Counted from the first letter of the stretch, positions 16,445 through 26,053 are shown. The stretch: DNA of 42,607 bases from Crocinitomicaceae bacterium (GCA_024639405.1 JAHEIL010000003.1:15387-57993), one strand, 5' to 3'. Notes: generated by a model not told the origin, from the letters alone. A program made the numbers and translations.

Positions 16445-18211
16445 ATGAATGCTATTAAAAGACTTTTTGACATTCCTTATTTTCAATTAGCGAACTATCC
16501 ATCTAAGGATATGTTTGTAACCAAAGAAAATGGCAATTGGAATGGATTATCCACTGAAAAATTCTTAGATGAAGCAATGCTTTACTCAAAAGGATTATTA
16601 GGTTTAGGCATTCAAAAAGGTGATACTATAGCATTGGTTTCAAACAATCGATACGAATGGAACATAATGGATATTGCCATTCAACAAATTGGTGCGATTG
16701 TCGTTCCGCTCTACCCTACTATTTCAGAAAGTGATTACAATTATATATTAAACGATGCTTCGATAAAAATTTGTATCGTTAGCAGTGAGGAACTAGCCAA
16801 TAAAATTAAACACATAGAAGCAACAGTTCCTTCTTTAAAAAATTTATACACATTTGAAACTGTTGCTGGATTCGATCATTGGACAACCATTTTAAAAACT
16901 TCTGAAAACAGTTCTGATGAAATAGTAAATGAAATCATGCAATCTGTAAAATCTGATGATTTAGCTACAATTATATACACATCAGGAACTACTGGGAATC
17001 CTAAAGGAGTTATGCTCTCTCACTCAAATATCATTTCAACAGTATTGAGTTGTGTAGATCCTATACCTGTTGAAAATGGTTCTAAAGTTCTTTCGTTTTT
17101 ACCAATTTGTCACATATACGAGCGCATGTTACATTATTTGTACATGTATTTAGGTTGTTCAATTCACTTTGCTGAGTCAATGGATACAATTGGTGACAAT
17201 ATTCGCGAAGTTCAACCTGAAGTATTCAGTGCGGTTCCGCGTTTAATTGAAAAAGTTTACGATAAAATCATTGCAAAAGGAGAAGAATTAAAAGGGATTA
17301 AAAGATCTTTGTTTTTCTGGGCAGTTAAAGTTGGTGAGGAATTTGATTTTATGGGTAAAAGTCCATTCTACAAACTAAAATTAGCAGTTGCTCGTAAATT
17401 GATTTTTTCAAAATGGCAATTAGCATTAGGTGGCAATGTCAATGCCATTGCTTCAGGAAGTGCGGCATTACAACCGCGATTGGCTCGAATGTTTCATGCA
17501 GCTGGAATACCAATTTTAGAAGGATATGGTTTAACAGAAACTTCGCCCGTTGTTTCCGTGAATTGCTTTAAAAAAGGAATACGTATTGGTGCTGTAGGTG
17601 CATTGGTAGAAAATGTGCAGGTTAAAATTGCAGAAGATGGTGAAATATTAGTAAAAGGACCAAATGTAATGATGGGTTATTACAATTTACCTGAAGAGAC
17701 AGCTTCTGTTTTTGATGAAGAAGGTTGGTTTAAAACAGGTGATATTGGAGAATTTACTGAAGGGAAATTCTTGAAAATTACTGATCGTAAAAAAGAAATT
17801 TTCAAAACTTCTGGAGGGAAATATATTGTTCCACAAGCAATGGAAAACAAATTTAAAGAATCTCGCTTTATTGAACAAATTATGATTATTGGAGAAGGAC
17901 AAAAATTCCCTGCTGCACTCATTGTTCCTAATTTTGTATTTATAAAAGAATGGGCTCTTCGTAAAAAAATGGACTTTTCTAAATACACAAATGAAGAAAT
18001 AATCATTCTTCCGACAGTAATAGAAAGATACAACAAAGAAATAAAATTGTACAATCAAGATTTTGGTAGTTGGGAACAAGTTAAAAAGATAGCACTTCTC
18101 CCATCAGAATTCACGATTGAAAGTGGTGAAATCACACCAACATTGAAATTGAAGCGTAAAAAGATCTTAGAAAATAATATGGCGCGTTTTAATGAAATTT
18201 ACGCAGATTAA
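16445..18211 (+). CDS. Long-chain fatty acid-CoA ligase (AMP-binding enzyme)
   Basis: A 588-residue adenylate-forming enzyme that activates fatty acids to acyl-AMP and then acyl-CoA. The P-loop-like motif is IIYTSGTTGNPKGVMLSH (about 177-194). GYGLTETSPVVS (about 359-370) is the A5 motif, GWFKTGDIGEF (about 427-437) the A7 motif, and ITDRKKEIFKTSGGKYI (about 444-460) the hinge and A8 motif. The insert between the A3 and A5 motifs (CHIYERMLHYLYMYLGCSI) is typical of the FadD-like subgroup of Bacteroidota, usually annotated long-chain. Its stop overlaps the stop of the convergent small secreted-protein gene by 4 bp, with no terminator between them, so the two mRNAs should overlap at their ends. 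Confidence 0.94.
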   Translation: MNAIKRLFDIPYFQLANYPSKDMFVTKENGNWNGLSTEKFLDEAMLYSKGLLGLGIQKGDTIALVSNNRYEWNIMDIAIQQIGAIVVPLYPTISESDYNYILNDASIKICIVSSEELANKIKHIEATVPSLKNLYTFETVAGFDHWTTILKTSENSSDEIVNEIMQSVKSDDLATIIYTSGTTGNPKGVMLSHSNIISTVLSCVDPIPVENGSKVLSFLPICHIYERMLHYLYMYLGCSIHFAESMDTIGDNIREVQPEVFSAVPRLIEKVYDKIIAKGEELKGIKRSLFFWAVKVGEEFDFMGKSPFYKLKLAVARKLIFSKWQLALGGNVNAIASGSAALQPRLARMFHAAGIPILEGYGLTETSPVVSVNCFKKGIRIGAVGALVENVQVKIAEDGEILVKGPNVMMGYYNLPEETASVFDEEGWFKTGDIGEFTEGKFLKITDRKKEIFKTSGGKYIVPQAMENKFKESRFIEQIMIIGEGQKFPAALIVPNFVFIKEWALRKKMDFSKYTNEEIIILPTVIERYNKEIKLYNQDFGSWEQVKKIALLPSEFTIESGEITPTLKLKRKKILENNMARFNEIYAD

Positions 18212-18540
18212 TCAACCAAAGTGATCTTTACTTTTACATGATGAAAAGCAGGAAAATGATTTCCTTTTTCGAAAACAAAGGTGTTTAAGTAATTTCTTAC
18301 TTTTATTTTAGATGGAATCGACACTACAGTAGTAGCGGCTAAATCAAATGCAATTGAAGTTACTTTTCCTGTTCGGTCAACTGCTAATTCACAAACGACA
18401 AAACCTTTGTTACTGTCTTTTAATGTGAAATCGGTAGAAGTTTCCAATTTTCTATTTTCATCTAAAAGATCTCCAGATAATAATTGTGCATTGGAATTAT
18501 ACGCTAAAAAAGTCACGAAAAGAAGTCCGAAAAGTTTCAT
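18208..18540 (-). CDS. Small secreted protein, possibly TonB-C-like
   Basis: A 110-residue protein with a signal peptide (1-18, ending NSNA) and a short mature domain. The pattern GFVVCELAVDRTGKVTSIAF, then a spaced ...NTFVFEKGNHFPAFHHVKVKITLV, resembles the TonB C-terminal fold in which a Gly-Lys-Val turn is followed by a strand and a final F-x-V strand. It lacks the transmembrane anchor and Pro-rich linker of TonB, so it is at most a stand-alone TonB_C-like domain; the family call is tentative. It is divergent from the LTA-synthase-like gene across 90 bp of AT-rich DNA and convergent with the ligase gene. Confidence 0.7.
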   Translation of the reverse strand: MKLFGLLFVTFLAYNSNAQLLSGDLLDENRKLETSTDFTLKDSNKGFVVCELAVDRTGKVTSIAFDLAATTVVSIPSKIKVRNYLNTFVFEKGNHFPAFHHVKVKITLVD

Positions 18541-18630
18541 AAAATTGATTTTATTACTTTGATACGTACGAATTACGTTGAAAATAGTTACTTATTTGAT
18601 TTAAAATATATTTTAATGTAATTTTAAGCT

Positions 18631-21006
18631 GTGAATCATATTAAATTAATACTACAAAATAATTTCTCGTACATACTTTCTGCATGTTGTTTAATTGTCG
18701 GAATTCGTATGTATGAATTTTTTGCCTTTTCAAATGGCATAATCAATTATACTGCTGCTTATTTTTTTCAAGGTATATTCCTCGATTTACTGTTTTTATT
18801 AAACATAACAGCATTGTTGAGTCTTTTCCAAATTGGAATTTCTTTTCTTTCAAAGCCCATTTCTAACGTTCTATTTCATGTTAAACTGATCGCTCTAATT
18901 TTCTTTCAGTTTGGAATTAGCTACTATTTTGTTTTAAGTCAAACTCCTTTAGATGAAAGTGTTTTCTTTTTAAATTGGACGGATTTAATTGCTGTAATAG
19001 ATTTAAAATATTACCTCAATTTTTCAATTATCAGCATGGTAATTAGTGCAATTTTGGTGTATTTTTTGCTTGGGAAATTGTTTAATAAAATAAAAGTGTC
19101 GTTTAAAATTATTAGTGTATTAAGTATCATTGGAATATTAACAATACCATTTAATTTTTACACATCATCCAAAAATGATAAAACCATTTGTATCAATAAC
19201 CGCATCAATTATTTTATACAACGATCAATAATTTACATTCAATCAACTGACCATCAAAAAAATGGACTTCAACCGACAGATTTTGCCAATTTAAATCCAA
19301 AATTTTATCCTGCAAAAATTGAAAACAACGACTTCCCATTCTTTCATAAACTTGATACATCTAAAGATTTTGCAAACAATTTTAATTTAGACAAAAAAAA
19401 TCCACCCAATATTGTTCTCATCATTGTTGAAAGTTTAAATTCTTATTTTATTGGAAATCAACCCAAAGAAATGGTTCAACTTATGCCGTTTTTAAGTGAT
19501 TTATCAACTAAAAGTCTTTACTTTAAAAACACACTTTCCACCTGTGAAAGAACGTTTAATGTACTACCAACAACGATGGCTTCACTACCGATTGCTCCTG
19601 ATCGTATTTCAGCAATGACAATTGACCCAATGCCATTGCAATTTGGATTACCAAATCTATTAAAGAAAAATTATCATTCACGATTTTATTGTGGGTTGTA
19701 TTTATCTTTTACAAATATGAATGGGTATATGAATTATTTGAAAACTGATTATTTAATCGATCGTTGGGAACCAAAGTATAAAAAACGCAATAAGGATTAC
19801 ATCTGTGATGGAGATGTTTTCAAACAATCGTTTGATGACGAGCTACATTATCCAACAAAGAAAAGAAAACTAGATGTGTTTTTAACATACAATACGCATG
19901 AACCGTTTATTTACCCTCAAAAAAACAAGTATAAAAATAACGTTATTTCTCTGGTAAAACAATCACAACTACCTAAAGAAAGAGCCAAACACTTACTAGA
20001 AAATGCAGTTAAATTTGGTTCTTATGCTTATTTAGATGATCAATTAAAAGAATATTTTCAACAAGCTTCAAAAAATAAAGAACATAAAAACACCATTTAT
20101 TTCATCGTAGGCGATCACGGATCTGAATTGTGCTCATTTGACAATATTGCGCGCTTCCATACTTCATTATTGATTTATTCACCCCTCTTGAAAAAAGCAA
20201 AAGTTAGTAACGAAATTGTAAGTCAACTAGATATTGCCACATCCATTATCAGTTTATTGAAAAATTATCCTGCTTTAAACTTACCCGATAAGGTTGCATT
20301 CAATGGTAAAACCCTTGCAATTAAACCTACAATGAGCCACAATAGATTCTTGGTTTTTAAAGGGAATAACACTAATTTATTGGCTGCTTTATATGGTAAA
20401 TACTATTACGATCGCGATCAACTCTATACGTATTCTTCCAATTTAAAATTGAAAGAAATTAAAAATGAAAGCGTTCGTTCTGAAATCAAAGCTCAATTAG
20501 AAACCTATAATAAAATGTCTAGTTATGTGTTTTTTCAAAATAAATTGTTGCCTCCAATTTATTCGAAAAAATATATTAATAACGAAATCATGAAGCTATT
20601 TTTTCAAAATACTCAAAAAGTTGATGCTGCATCATTTTCTAAAAATGAATTCTTCTCACTGGCCAAATGTCCTAAAATTGCTCAAAAAACAACGTTAATC
20701 GCTACAAATGTTTCTCTTGATTTAGATGTAAAAGTACCCATAAAGTATGATGATTTACCTGTTTTAGTAGTCACGTTCTATGATAAAAACAAAGAAAAAC
20801 CAAGCTACTACAAAGGGATTCAAGCAGTTCCTTCGTCTTCACAAGAGAAAAATGGAAAATTGAAATTAGAATTTAAATCAACGGTTCAATTAAAAGATTT
20901 TAAAAGAACAAAAGACACACATTTCGAGTACTATATTTACAATCCAAAAAAGAAAGAATTCAAAGTAAATCAAGCAGATGTGAATTTTTATATCGATAAA
21001 AAATAA
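18631..21006 (+). CDS. LTA synthase family / sulfatase-fold membrane enzyme
   Basis: A 791-residue protein with about five membrane helices in residues 10-190 and a periplasmic alkaline-phosphatase/sulfatase domain (about 255-560). Family landmarks: the metal-binding Glu in NIVLIIVESLNSYFIG (about 260-275), the catalytic Thr in TCERTFNVLPTTMASLP (about 304-320), and the Asp-His pair of FIVGDHGSE (about 492-500). In Firmicutes LtaS polymerises glycerol phosphate from phosphatidylglycerol. In Gram-negatives this family adds phospho-head groups to periplasmic glycans or lipids, and that is the likelier role here. About 230 residues follow the enzyme domain, rich in Lys and beta-type segments, with no family I recognise. 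The start is a GTG at 18631, needed to include the whole first membrane helix; no ATG is suitable. Confidence 0.87.
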   Translation: MNHIKLILQNNFSYILSACCLIVGIRMYEFFAFSNGIINYTAAYFFQGIFLDLLFLLNITALLSLFQIGISFLSKPISNVLFHVKLIALIFFQFGISYYFVLSQTPLDESVFFLNWTDLIAVIDLKYYLNFSIISMVISAILVYFLLGKLFNKIKVSFKIISVLSIIGILTIPFNFYTSSKNDKTICINNRINYFIQRSIIYIQSTDHQKNGLQPTDFANLNPKFYPAKIENNDFPFFHKLDTSKDFANNFNLDKKNPPNIVLIIVESLNSYFIGNQPKEMVQLMPFLSDLSTKSLYFKNTLSTCERTFNVLPTTMASLPIAPDRISAMTIDPMPLQFGLPNLLKKNYHSRFYCGLYLSFTNMNGYMNYLKTDYLIDRWEPKYKKRNKDYICDGDVFKQSFDDELHYPTKKRKLDVFLTYNTHEPFIYPQKNKYKNNVISLVKQSQLPKERAKHLLENAVKFGSYAYLDDQLKEYFQQASKNKEHKNTIYFIVGDHGSELCSFDNIARFHTSLLIYSPLLKKAKVSNEIVSQLDIATSIISLLKNYPALNLPDKVAFNGKTLAIKPTMSHNRFLVFKGNNTNLLAALYGKYYYDRDQLYTYSSNLKLKEIKNESVRSEIKAQLETYNKMSSYVFFQNKLLPPIYSKKYINNEIMKLFFQNTQKVDAASFSKNEFFSLAKCPKIAQKTTLIATNVSLDLDVKVPIKYDDLPVLVVTFYDKNKEKPSYYKGIQAVPSSSQEKNGKLKLEFKSTVQLKDFKRTKDTHFEYYIYNPKKKEFKVNQADVNFYIDKK

Positions 21007-21032
21007 AAGATATTTAAGCGCTTTTTATTGTA

Positions 21033-23129
21033 TTAAGCAATTTTTCCCCAATCGGGTTTTGTCTTTAACACATCCACTAAAATCATTCGAATAGAAGCGT
21101 ACTCAGGCAAACTAAGGTTTGGATCTTTTTCTAAAATCGAACGTGCAGCATCCCTAGCTAAAATGACTAGTTGTGAATCTTTCGCCAAGTCAGCAATTTT
21201 GAGATTCAATAATCCACTTTGTTGCGTGCCCATTAAATCTCCCGGACCTCTCAATTGTAAATCAACTTCAGCAATTTCAAAGCCATCGCTCGAACGCACC
21301 ATTGTCTCTATGCGTTTTAAAGTGTCTTTCGATAACTTATCTCCTGTCATTAATATACAAAATGATTGTTCAGCTCCTCTACCTACTCTTCCGCGCAACT
21401 GATGCAATTGCGACAAGCCAAAGCGTTCTGAACTCTCAATGATCATCACCGATGCATTGGGCACATTTACTCCAACTTCAATCACAGTTGTTGCAACCAT
21501 GATCTGTGTTTCTCCTTTGATAAAACGCTGCATCTCAAAATCTTTGTCTGCTGGCTTCATTTGTCCGTGAACAATACTCACTTGATAATTAGGCATCGGA
21601 AAACTTCGCGTAATAGCTTCGTATCCATTTATTAAATTGTTAAAATCTAACTTTTCAGATTCGTTTATCAAGGGGTAAACAATGTAGATTTGGCGACCTT
21701 TTGCAATTTCTTCTTTCATGAAACCAAAAACGCGCAGGCGATGTGATTCGTAGCGATGAACGGTTGAAATTGGTTTTCTTCCTGGTGGAAGTTCGTCAAT
21801 AACAGACACATCTAAATCGCCATAGAATGTCATTGCTAATGTACGAGGAATAGGTGTTGCGGTCATAATTAACACATGAGGTGGCGTTGTGTTTTTTCGC
21901 CACATTCTAGCACGTTGTGCAACTCCAAAGCGATGTTGCTCGTCGATAACAACACATCCTAAATTTGAAAATTGTACAGTATCTTCCAACAAAGCGTGTG
22001 TTCCAACTAATATGTGTACACTTCCATCTTCTAATCCTTCGTGAATGTGTACCCTATTTTTCTTTGTTATTGATCCAGTTAACAATTCTATTCGAATGGG
22101 TAAATCCTTCACCATTTCGCGCAAGGTTTCTGCATGTTGATTGGCTAAAATTTCAGTTGGCGCCATCAATGCTGCTTGAAAACCATTTCCATTGGCTATT
22201 AACATGGTAAGAAGCGCTACCAACGTTTTACCACTTCCAACATCTCCTTGCAACAAGCGATTCATGTGGTGACCTGATAAAAAATCTTTTCTAATTTCTT
22301 TGAGTACTCTTTTTTGAGCTCCTGTTAATGAAAATGGTAAATACTTTTCGTAAAAATCTGTAAAAAGAGTTCCAACCTCACTAAAAATAAATCCTTTTGA
22401 TTTAGAAACACTAATTTGTTTGCGCAACAATAATTCCATCTGAAGAAAAAATAATTCTTCGAATTTTAAGCGTTGACGTGCAACGTGAAAAGCATGTTCA
22501 GATGTTGGCAAATGAACTTCTTTGAAAGCTGCTTCTCGCGACATGAAATTATGGGCTTTCAATATTTCATCAGGTAGGATTTCAGGAATCTTTCCCTTCA
22601 ATTGTAATGCTAGAACAGACGTTAATTTTTCAATTCCTTTCGTGTGCAAGCCTTTCGCTGCTAATTTCTCCGTGGAAGAATAAACTGGTTGAATTCCTGT
22701 TTTTAAACCTACATTTTGCCATTCTGTTAATTCAGGATGTGGAATATTCCATGTATTCCCATACATTTTTGCTTTGCCATACACTTGGTATTCAGCTCCC
22801 AATTTCAGTAGTGGTTTTATAAAATGAATTCCTTGGAACCAAACCAATTCAATCAATCCGGAAGCATCCTGAAATTTAGCAACTAATTTTTTTTGACGAC
22901 CAACAGCAACTTCATTAATACCAACAAGTGTTCCTCGTAATTGCGCATAACTATCCAAGTAGCGAAGATCAGCAACAGTATGATAAGCTGAACGATCTAC
23001 GTATCGAAATGGAAAATAATTTAATAAATCATTAACGGTAACAACATTAATCTCTTGTCGCAACAATTCGGCCCTTTGCGGACCAACTCCCTTTAGAAAT
23101 GCAATCGGTGTTTGTAAAAACTCATTCAT
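21033..23129 (-). CDS. recG: ATP-dependent DNA helicase RecG
   Basis: A 698-residue RecG, the branch-migration and fork-reversal helicase. The N-terminal wedge domain (about 1-230, OB fold around LRGTLVGINE and YQVYGKAKMYGNTWNI) precedes two RecA-like domains. Walker A is GDVGSGKT (about 294-301), Walker B VVIDEQHRFG (about 390), motif III MTATPIPRTLAMT, and motif VI HQLRGRVGRG. The C-terminal segment LQLRGPGDLMGTQQSG is the conserved RecG end. Length and order are normal. It is 28 nt downstream of dsbD on the same strand, with no terminator between, so read-through from the dsbD operon is likely. Its 3' end converges on the LTA-synthase-like gene with a 26-bp gap. Confidence 0.98.
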   Translation of the reverse strand: MNEFLQTPIAFLKGVGPQRAELLRQEINVVTVNDLLNYFPFRYVDRSAYHTVADLRYLDSYAQLRGTLVGINEVAVGRQKKLVAKFQDASGLIELVWFQGIHFIKPLLKLGAEYQVYGKAKMYGNTWNIPHPELTEWQNVGLKTGIQPVYSSTEKLAAKGLHTKGIEKLTSVLALQLKGKIPEILPDEILKAHNFMSREAAFKEVHLPTSEHAFHVARQRLKFEELFFLQMELLLRKQISVSKSKGFIFSEVGTLFTDFYEKYLPFSLTGAQKRVLKEIRKDFLSGHHMNRLLQGDVGSGKTLVALLTMLIANGNGFQAALMAPTEILANQHAETLREMVKDLPIRIELLTGSITKKNRVHIHEGLEDGSVHILVGTHALLEDTVQFSNLGCVVIDEQHRFGVAQRARMWRKNTTPPHVLIMTATPIPRTLAMTFYGDLDVSVIDELPPGRKPISTVHRYESHRLRVFGFMKEEIAKGRQIYIVYPLINESEKLDFNNLINGYEAITRSFPMPNYQVSIVHGQMKPADKDFEMQRFIKGETQIMVATTVIEVGVNVPNASVMIIESSERFGLSQLHQLRGRVGRGAEQSFCILMTGDKLSKDTLKRIETMVRSSDGFEIAEVDLQLRGPGDLMGTQQSGLLNLKIADLAKDSQLVILARDAARSILEKDPNLSLPEYASIRMILVDVLKTKPDWGKIA

Positions 23130-23157
23130 TTTAAAGGTGAATTTGTCACTTAAATGA

Positions 23158-25209
23158 TTAATTTCCTTTAAATGCTTTCATTCCGCTTTTTAACCAAGCT
23201 GCAAATTTTACAGGATCACTATGATTTTCATAATCCGCTGAACCAACTGGTATGTCTTTCCCTTCGGGAGTTTGTAACACATAATATGGTTGAGCTGTAA
23301 TGTTGTACTCACTAATTTGTTTGTACATCCACTTATCGCCAACAGTTTTCAACACTTGTTTTTTACCCGGCATAAATTCAACGGTTACTTGCTCTTTTTT
23401 AGGTAATTCTGTTCGTTCATCAACATGCAATGATACGATCACTACATCATTTTTCAAGTGTTCAATTACGCCTGGTTCTCCCCATACACTTTCCTCCATT
23501 TTACGGCAATTCACACAGTTTCTTCCTGTGAAATCAACAAATAATGGCTTGTTAACTTTTTGAGCGTATGCTAAAGCTTGATCATAATCGTGGAAAACTG
23601 GAATATTTTGTGGTCCAATGTGCATTCCTGGCGCCATTTCTTGATGACCTGTACCTGAATTAGATCCAAAAACGCCACCAATAGATTCACTGTAATTGCT
23701 TGGCGGTGGAAAGGCACTGATTAATTTCAACGGCGCTCCAAACAAACCTGGCAACATGTAAAAAACAAAAATTAACGTGAACGAACCGAACAATGTTCGA
23801 CCTACAGATAAACGCTCAAGTGGACTATCGTGAGGCAAACGAATGATACCAAATAAATACAAAGCTAATGTTAAGAAAATTCCAATCCAAATCGCTAAAA
23901 ACAATTCACGTTCCAAGAAATGCGCTTGCAAGGATAAATCTGCATTCGATAGAAATTTAAACGCTAAAGCCAATTCTAAAAATCCTAAAACAACTTTCAC
24001 CGAATTCAACCAACCACCAGATTTTGGCAAAGTATTCATCCATCCTGGAAATGCTGCAAATAAACCAAACGGTAAAGCTAATGCTAATGAGAAACCAAAC
24101 ATTCCAATAAAAGGAGCTGTACCACCTGCTGAAGCAGCTTGTACCAATAAGGTTCCAACGATAGGACCAGTACAAGAAAAAGACACCAAAGCCAAGGCTA
24201 AAGCCATGAAGAAAATTCCAATAATACCACCTTTATCTGCTTTAGAATCTGCTTTATTCACCCATGAGTTTGGCATTCTGATTTCGAAAGCTCCCAAAAA
24301 CGAAACAGCAAAAACAACCAAAATCAAGAAGAAAACAATATTGAAAGTTGGATTTGTAGACATTTCATTCAATGCTTTTGCACCAAATGTTGCGGTAACA
24401 ACTGTCCCTAACAGGATGTAAATAACTATGATTGAAAACGAATACAACAAGGCGTTTCTAATTCCTTGTGCTTTTGATTTACTTTGCTTGGTAAAGAATG
24501 AAACTGTCATTGGAATCATTGGGAACACACACGGTGTAAACAAGGCAGCTAAACCACTAATGAACGATAGAATAAAAATCATTAACAAAGATTTACCTTC
24601 TGTTGCGTCACTTTTTGTTGTTGCTTTTAAAGGCTCCATGACTGGTTTATCTAAATCAATAGCAGGAGTTGTTGAAATATCATTCGCTTTTTCAGTTGCT
24701 AAAGTATCACTTGTAATTACAGCTGCAACAGCTTCTTCGCTTCCCTTTACTTTAACAGAAAAATCTGCTGAATGGTCGCGCAAGCATTTCACCTCATCAC
24801 ACGGCTGAAAAGAAAACGTTCCATTTAACACAAAATCCTTTTTAGAATTGATTTTTATCTTTTGCTTTAAAACAATTGAACCTTCATGATACGCCAATTG
24901 TTCGTTAGCCAACTCATCGTATTTTGAAATTGGTTTTGGTTCAATAACGCTTCCAACTAAGGTATAATTTGGGGATTTTTTCAATACAAGACTTGTAGGA
25001 AAACCAAAACTTCCTTTCGGTAACTTCACTGCTGAAATGTGCCAATGTTCCACAATTTTGATTTTACCAATCAAGGTTGCTTCAGCTCCTTTTTGTTCAA
25101 TTGAAAATTGCCATTTTACTTTATCTTCAGCCAATTCAAGTTGCGCAAATGATTGAAATCCAAGTAAGGTAAAGAATAAAACCGTTAAAATATTGTTGAT
25201 TTTTTTCAT
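23158..25209 (-). CDS. Thiol:disulfide interchange protein DsbD-like (transmembrane electron conduit)
   Basis: A 683-residue protein with the complete three-part DsbD plan. After a signal peptide (1-22) comes a DsbD-alpha-like periplasmic domain with paired cysteines Cys137 and Cys142 (QPCDEVKC). Then about eight membrane helices (residues 205-500) include TPCVFPMIPMTVSFF and FSCTGPIVGTLLVQ, each with a Cys for cross-membrane electron relay. A C-terminal thioredoxin domain carries FTGRNCVNCRKMEE (about 558-571). It takes electrons from cytoplasmic thioredoxin and delivers them to periplasmic thiol partners. An adjacent gene 7 nt upstream encodes a free copy of the N-terminal domain, probably a partner. 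Regulation is likely shared with that gene. Confidence 0.93.
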   Translation of the reverse strand: MKKINNILTVLFFTLLGFQSFAQLELAEDKVKWQFSIEQKGAEATLIGKIKIVEHWHISAVKLPKGSFGFPTSLVLKKSPNYTLVGSVIEPKPISKYDELANEQLAYHEGSIVLKQKIKINSKKDFVLNGTFSFQPCDEVKCLRDHSADFSVKVKGSEEAVAAVITSDTLATEKANDISTTPAIDLDKPVMEPLKATTKSDATEGKSLLMIFILSFISGLAALFTPCVFPMIPMTVSFFTKQSKSKAQGIRNALLYSFSIIVIYILLGTVVTATFGAKALNEMSTNPTFNIVFFLILVVFAVSFLGAFEIRMPNSWVNKADSKADKGGIIGIFFMALALALVSFSCTGPIVGTLLVQAASAGGTAPFIGMFGFSLALALPFGLFAAFPGWMNTLPKSGGWLNSVKVVLGFLELALAFKFLSNADLSLQAHFLERELFLAIWIGIFLTLALYLFGIIRLPHDSPLERLSVGRTLFGSFTLIFVFYMLPGLFGAPLKLISAFPPPSNYSESIGGVFGSNSGTGHQEMAPGMHIGPQNIPVFHDYDQALAYAQKVNKPLFVDFTGRNCVNCRKMEESVWGEPGVIEHLKNDVVIVSLHVDERTELPKKEQVTVEFMPGKKQVLKTVGDKWMYKQISEYNITAQPYYVLQTPEGKDIPVGSADYENHSDPVKFAAWLKSGMKAFKGN

Positions 25210-25216
25210 GTGAATG

Positions 25217-25651
25217 TTAATTTTTAATGGGTATTATAAAAGTTTGATCTACCGGAGGTAAACACATTTCATCGTTGCAAAGCATAAAGTTCACAACACA
25301 TTCCAATGTTCCGTTTTGAATTACATTTATTTTCTGAGAAAATGTTACTGCTTTTTCGAAAAAGAGTACATCTGAACCAAATGTTTCTTCGTATTTTAAA
25401 TTTGGAGTAGGTTCAATTGTTTTACCAACTAAAGTGTAGAATTTAGACGGCAAAAACTCAAAAGTTGTTGGAACAGGTCCAGCTTCTATTGGGTTATTTT
25501 GACTGTAAATGTGCCAACCTTCTTTTAAGTTCGCTGAAAATTTGACAACTTTTTCTTTTACATCAAAAGTTGCGTTCCAGCTAATGTTTTCCTGACCAAA
25601 TAATGGTAAAAAAACACAACTAAACACTAAAAAAAATATTTGTTTGATCAT
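25217..25651 (-). CDS. Stand-alone DsbD N-terminal-domain protein
   Basis: A 144-residue exported protein with a signal peptide (1-20, ending FGQ) and one DsbD-alpha-like immunoglobulin-type domain. It aligns by pattern with the N-terminal domain of the adjacent dsbD product: a WHIYSQN/WHISAVK strand, YTLVGKTIEPTPNLKYEE against YTLVGSVIEPKPISKYDE, and a Cys pair Cys125/Cys130 (CNDEMC) matching Cys137/Cys142. The pair is the redox site that in DsbD receives electrons from the C-terminal domain and passes them on. This looks like a duplicated domain freed to act as a soluble or loosely bound electron carrier. First gene of the dsbD-recG operon, 7 nt before dsbD. Confidence 0.87.
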   Translation of the reverse strand: MIKQIFFLVFSCVFLPLFGQENISWNATFDVKEKVVKFSANLKEGWHIYSQNNPIEAGPVPTTFEFLPSKFYTLVGKTIEPTPNLKYEETFGSDVLFFEKAVTFSQKINVIQNGTLECVVNFMLCNDEMCLPPVDQTFIIPIKN

Positions 25652-25668
25652 TTTATATTTTTCAAATT

Positions 25669-25676
25669 CAAAAATA
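25669..25676 (-). promoter_or_regulatory. Candidate -7 box for the dsbD operon
   Basis: TATTTTTG on the minus strand, a perfect TAnnTTTG, 17 nt before the ATG of the stand-alone DsbD-N gene. No clear -33 element. Confidence 0.45.
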
Positions 25677-25723
25677 CGAATTCAAAAAGGATGTTAAAAG
25701 CTTTTTAGTACTTTTTTAACGAT

Positions 25724-25996
25724 TTAAACAATTATTTCAACAATGCGGTGAATTGGAATCCATGAACCACCTTTTAAGCAAATAAACTTTTGACCACTTG
25801 CCCAAATAGTGGTTTCTACCATTTTTGTACCTACATCATCTTTAAAAATTATTTTTACTTTTTTATGTTCATTATTTCCAAGCAAAGTAGCGTTCACAAT
25901 TTGCTGTTTCAAATTAGGGTGTTGCTCTACAACAGATTTATCTTGAACAAACGATAAATTAAGAATTAATTCTTTTTCAATAAGTAGTGGTTCCAT
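25724..25996 (-). CDS. Small conserved-looking protein of unknown function
   Basis: A 90-residue cytoplasmic protein with no signal peptide and no membrane segment. It looks like a small all-beta domain: a Glu-rich start, KVKIIFKDDVGTKMVETTIWA in the middle, and an ending with GQKFICLKGGSWIPIHRIVEI. I recognise no named family. A codon pattern like its neighbours, an ATG followed by a clean frame, and its place between two minus-strand genes with a -7 box upstream all support it as a real gene. It lies 73 nt ahead of the dsbD operon and 54 nt after tsaD, so it might be co-transcribed with tsaD. Confidence 0.75.
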   Translation of the reverse strand: MEPLLIEKELILNLSFVQDKSVVEQHPNLKQQIVNATLLGNNEHKKVKIIFKDDVGTKMVETTIWASGQKFICLKGGSWIPIHRIVEIIV

Positions 25997-26045
25997 CTTT
26001 TTAAATTTGTAGTTTTCACTAAATTATAAAAAATTATCGAACCTA

Positions 26046-26053
26046 CAAAATTA
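26046..26053 (-). promoter_or_regulatory. Candidate -7 box before the 90-residue protein gene
   Basis: TAATTTTG on the minus strand, a perfect TAnnTTTG, overlapping the tsaD stop codon and giving a leader of about 44 nt. Confidence 0.35.

Noticed and set aside
17680-18079. Two minus-strand frames (124 and 130 codons) opposite the fatty acid-CoA ligase
   Set aside because: Both are Phe/Ser-rich antisense frames over conserved adenylation motifs of the real gene.
21007-21032. Terminator between the LTA-synthase-like gene and recG
   Set aside because: AAGCGCTT is a short palindrome but there is no stable stem followed by a T-run.
23843-24808. Long plus-strand frames (192 and 126 codons) opposite dsbD
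   Set aside because: They are shadows of the hydrophobic dsbD coding strand, Lys/Asn/Pro-rich without domain signals, and lack promoters or ribosome sites.
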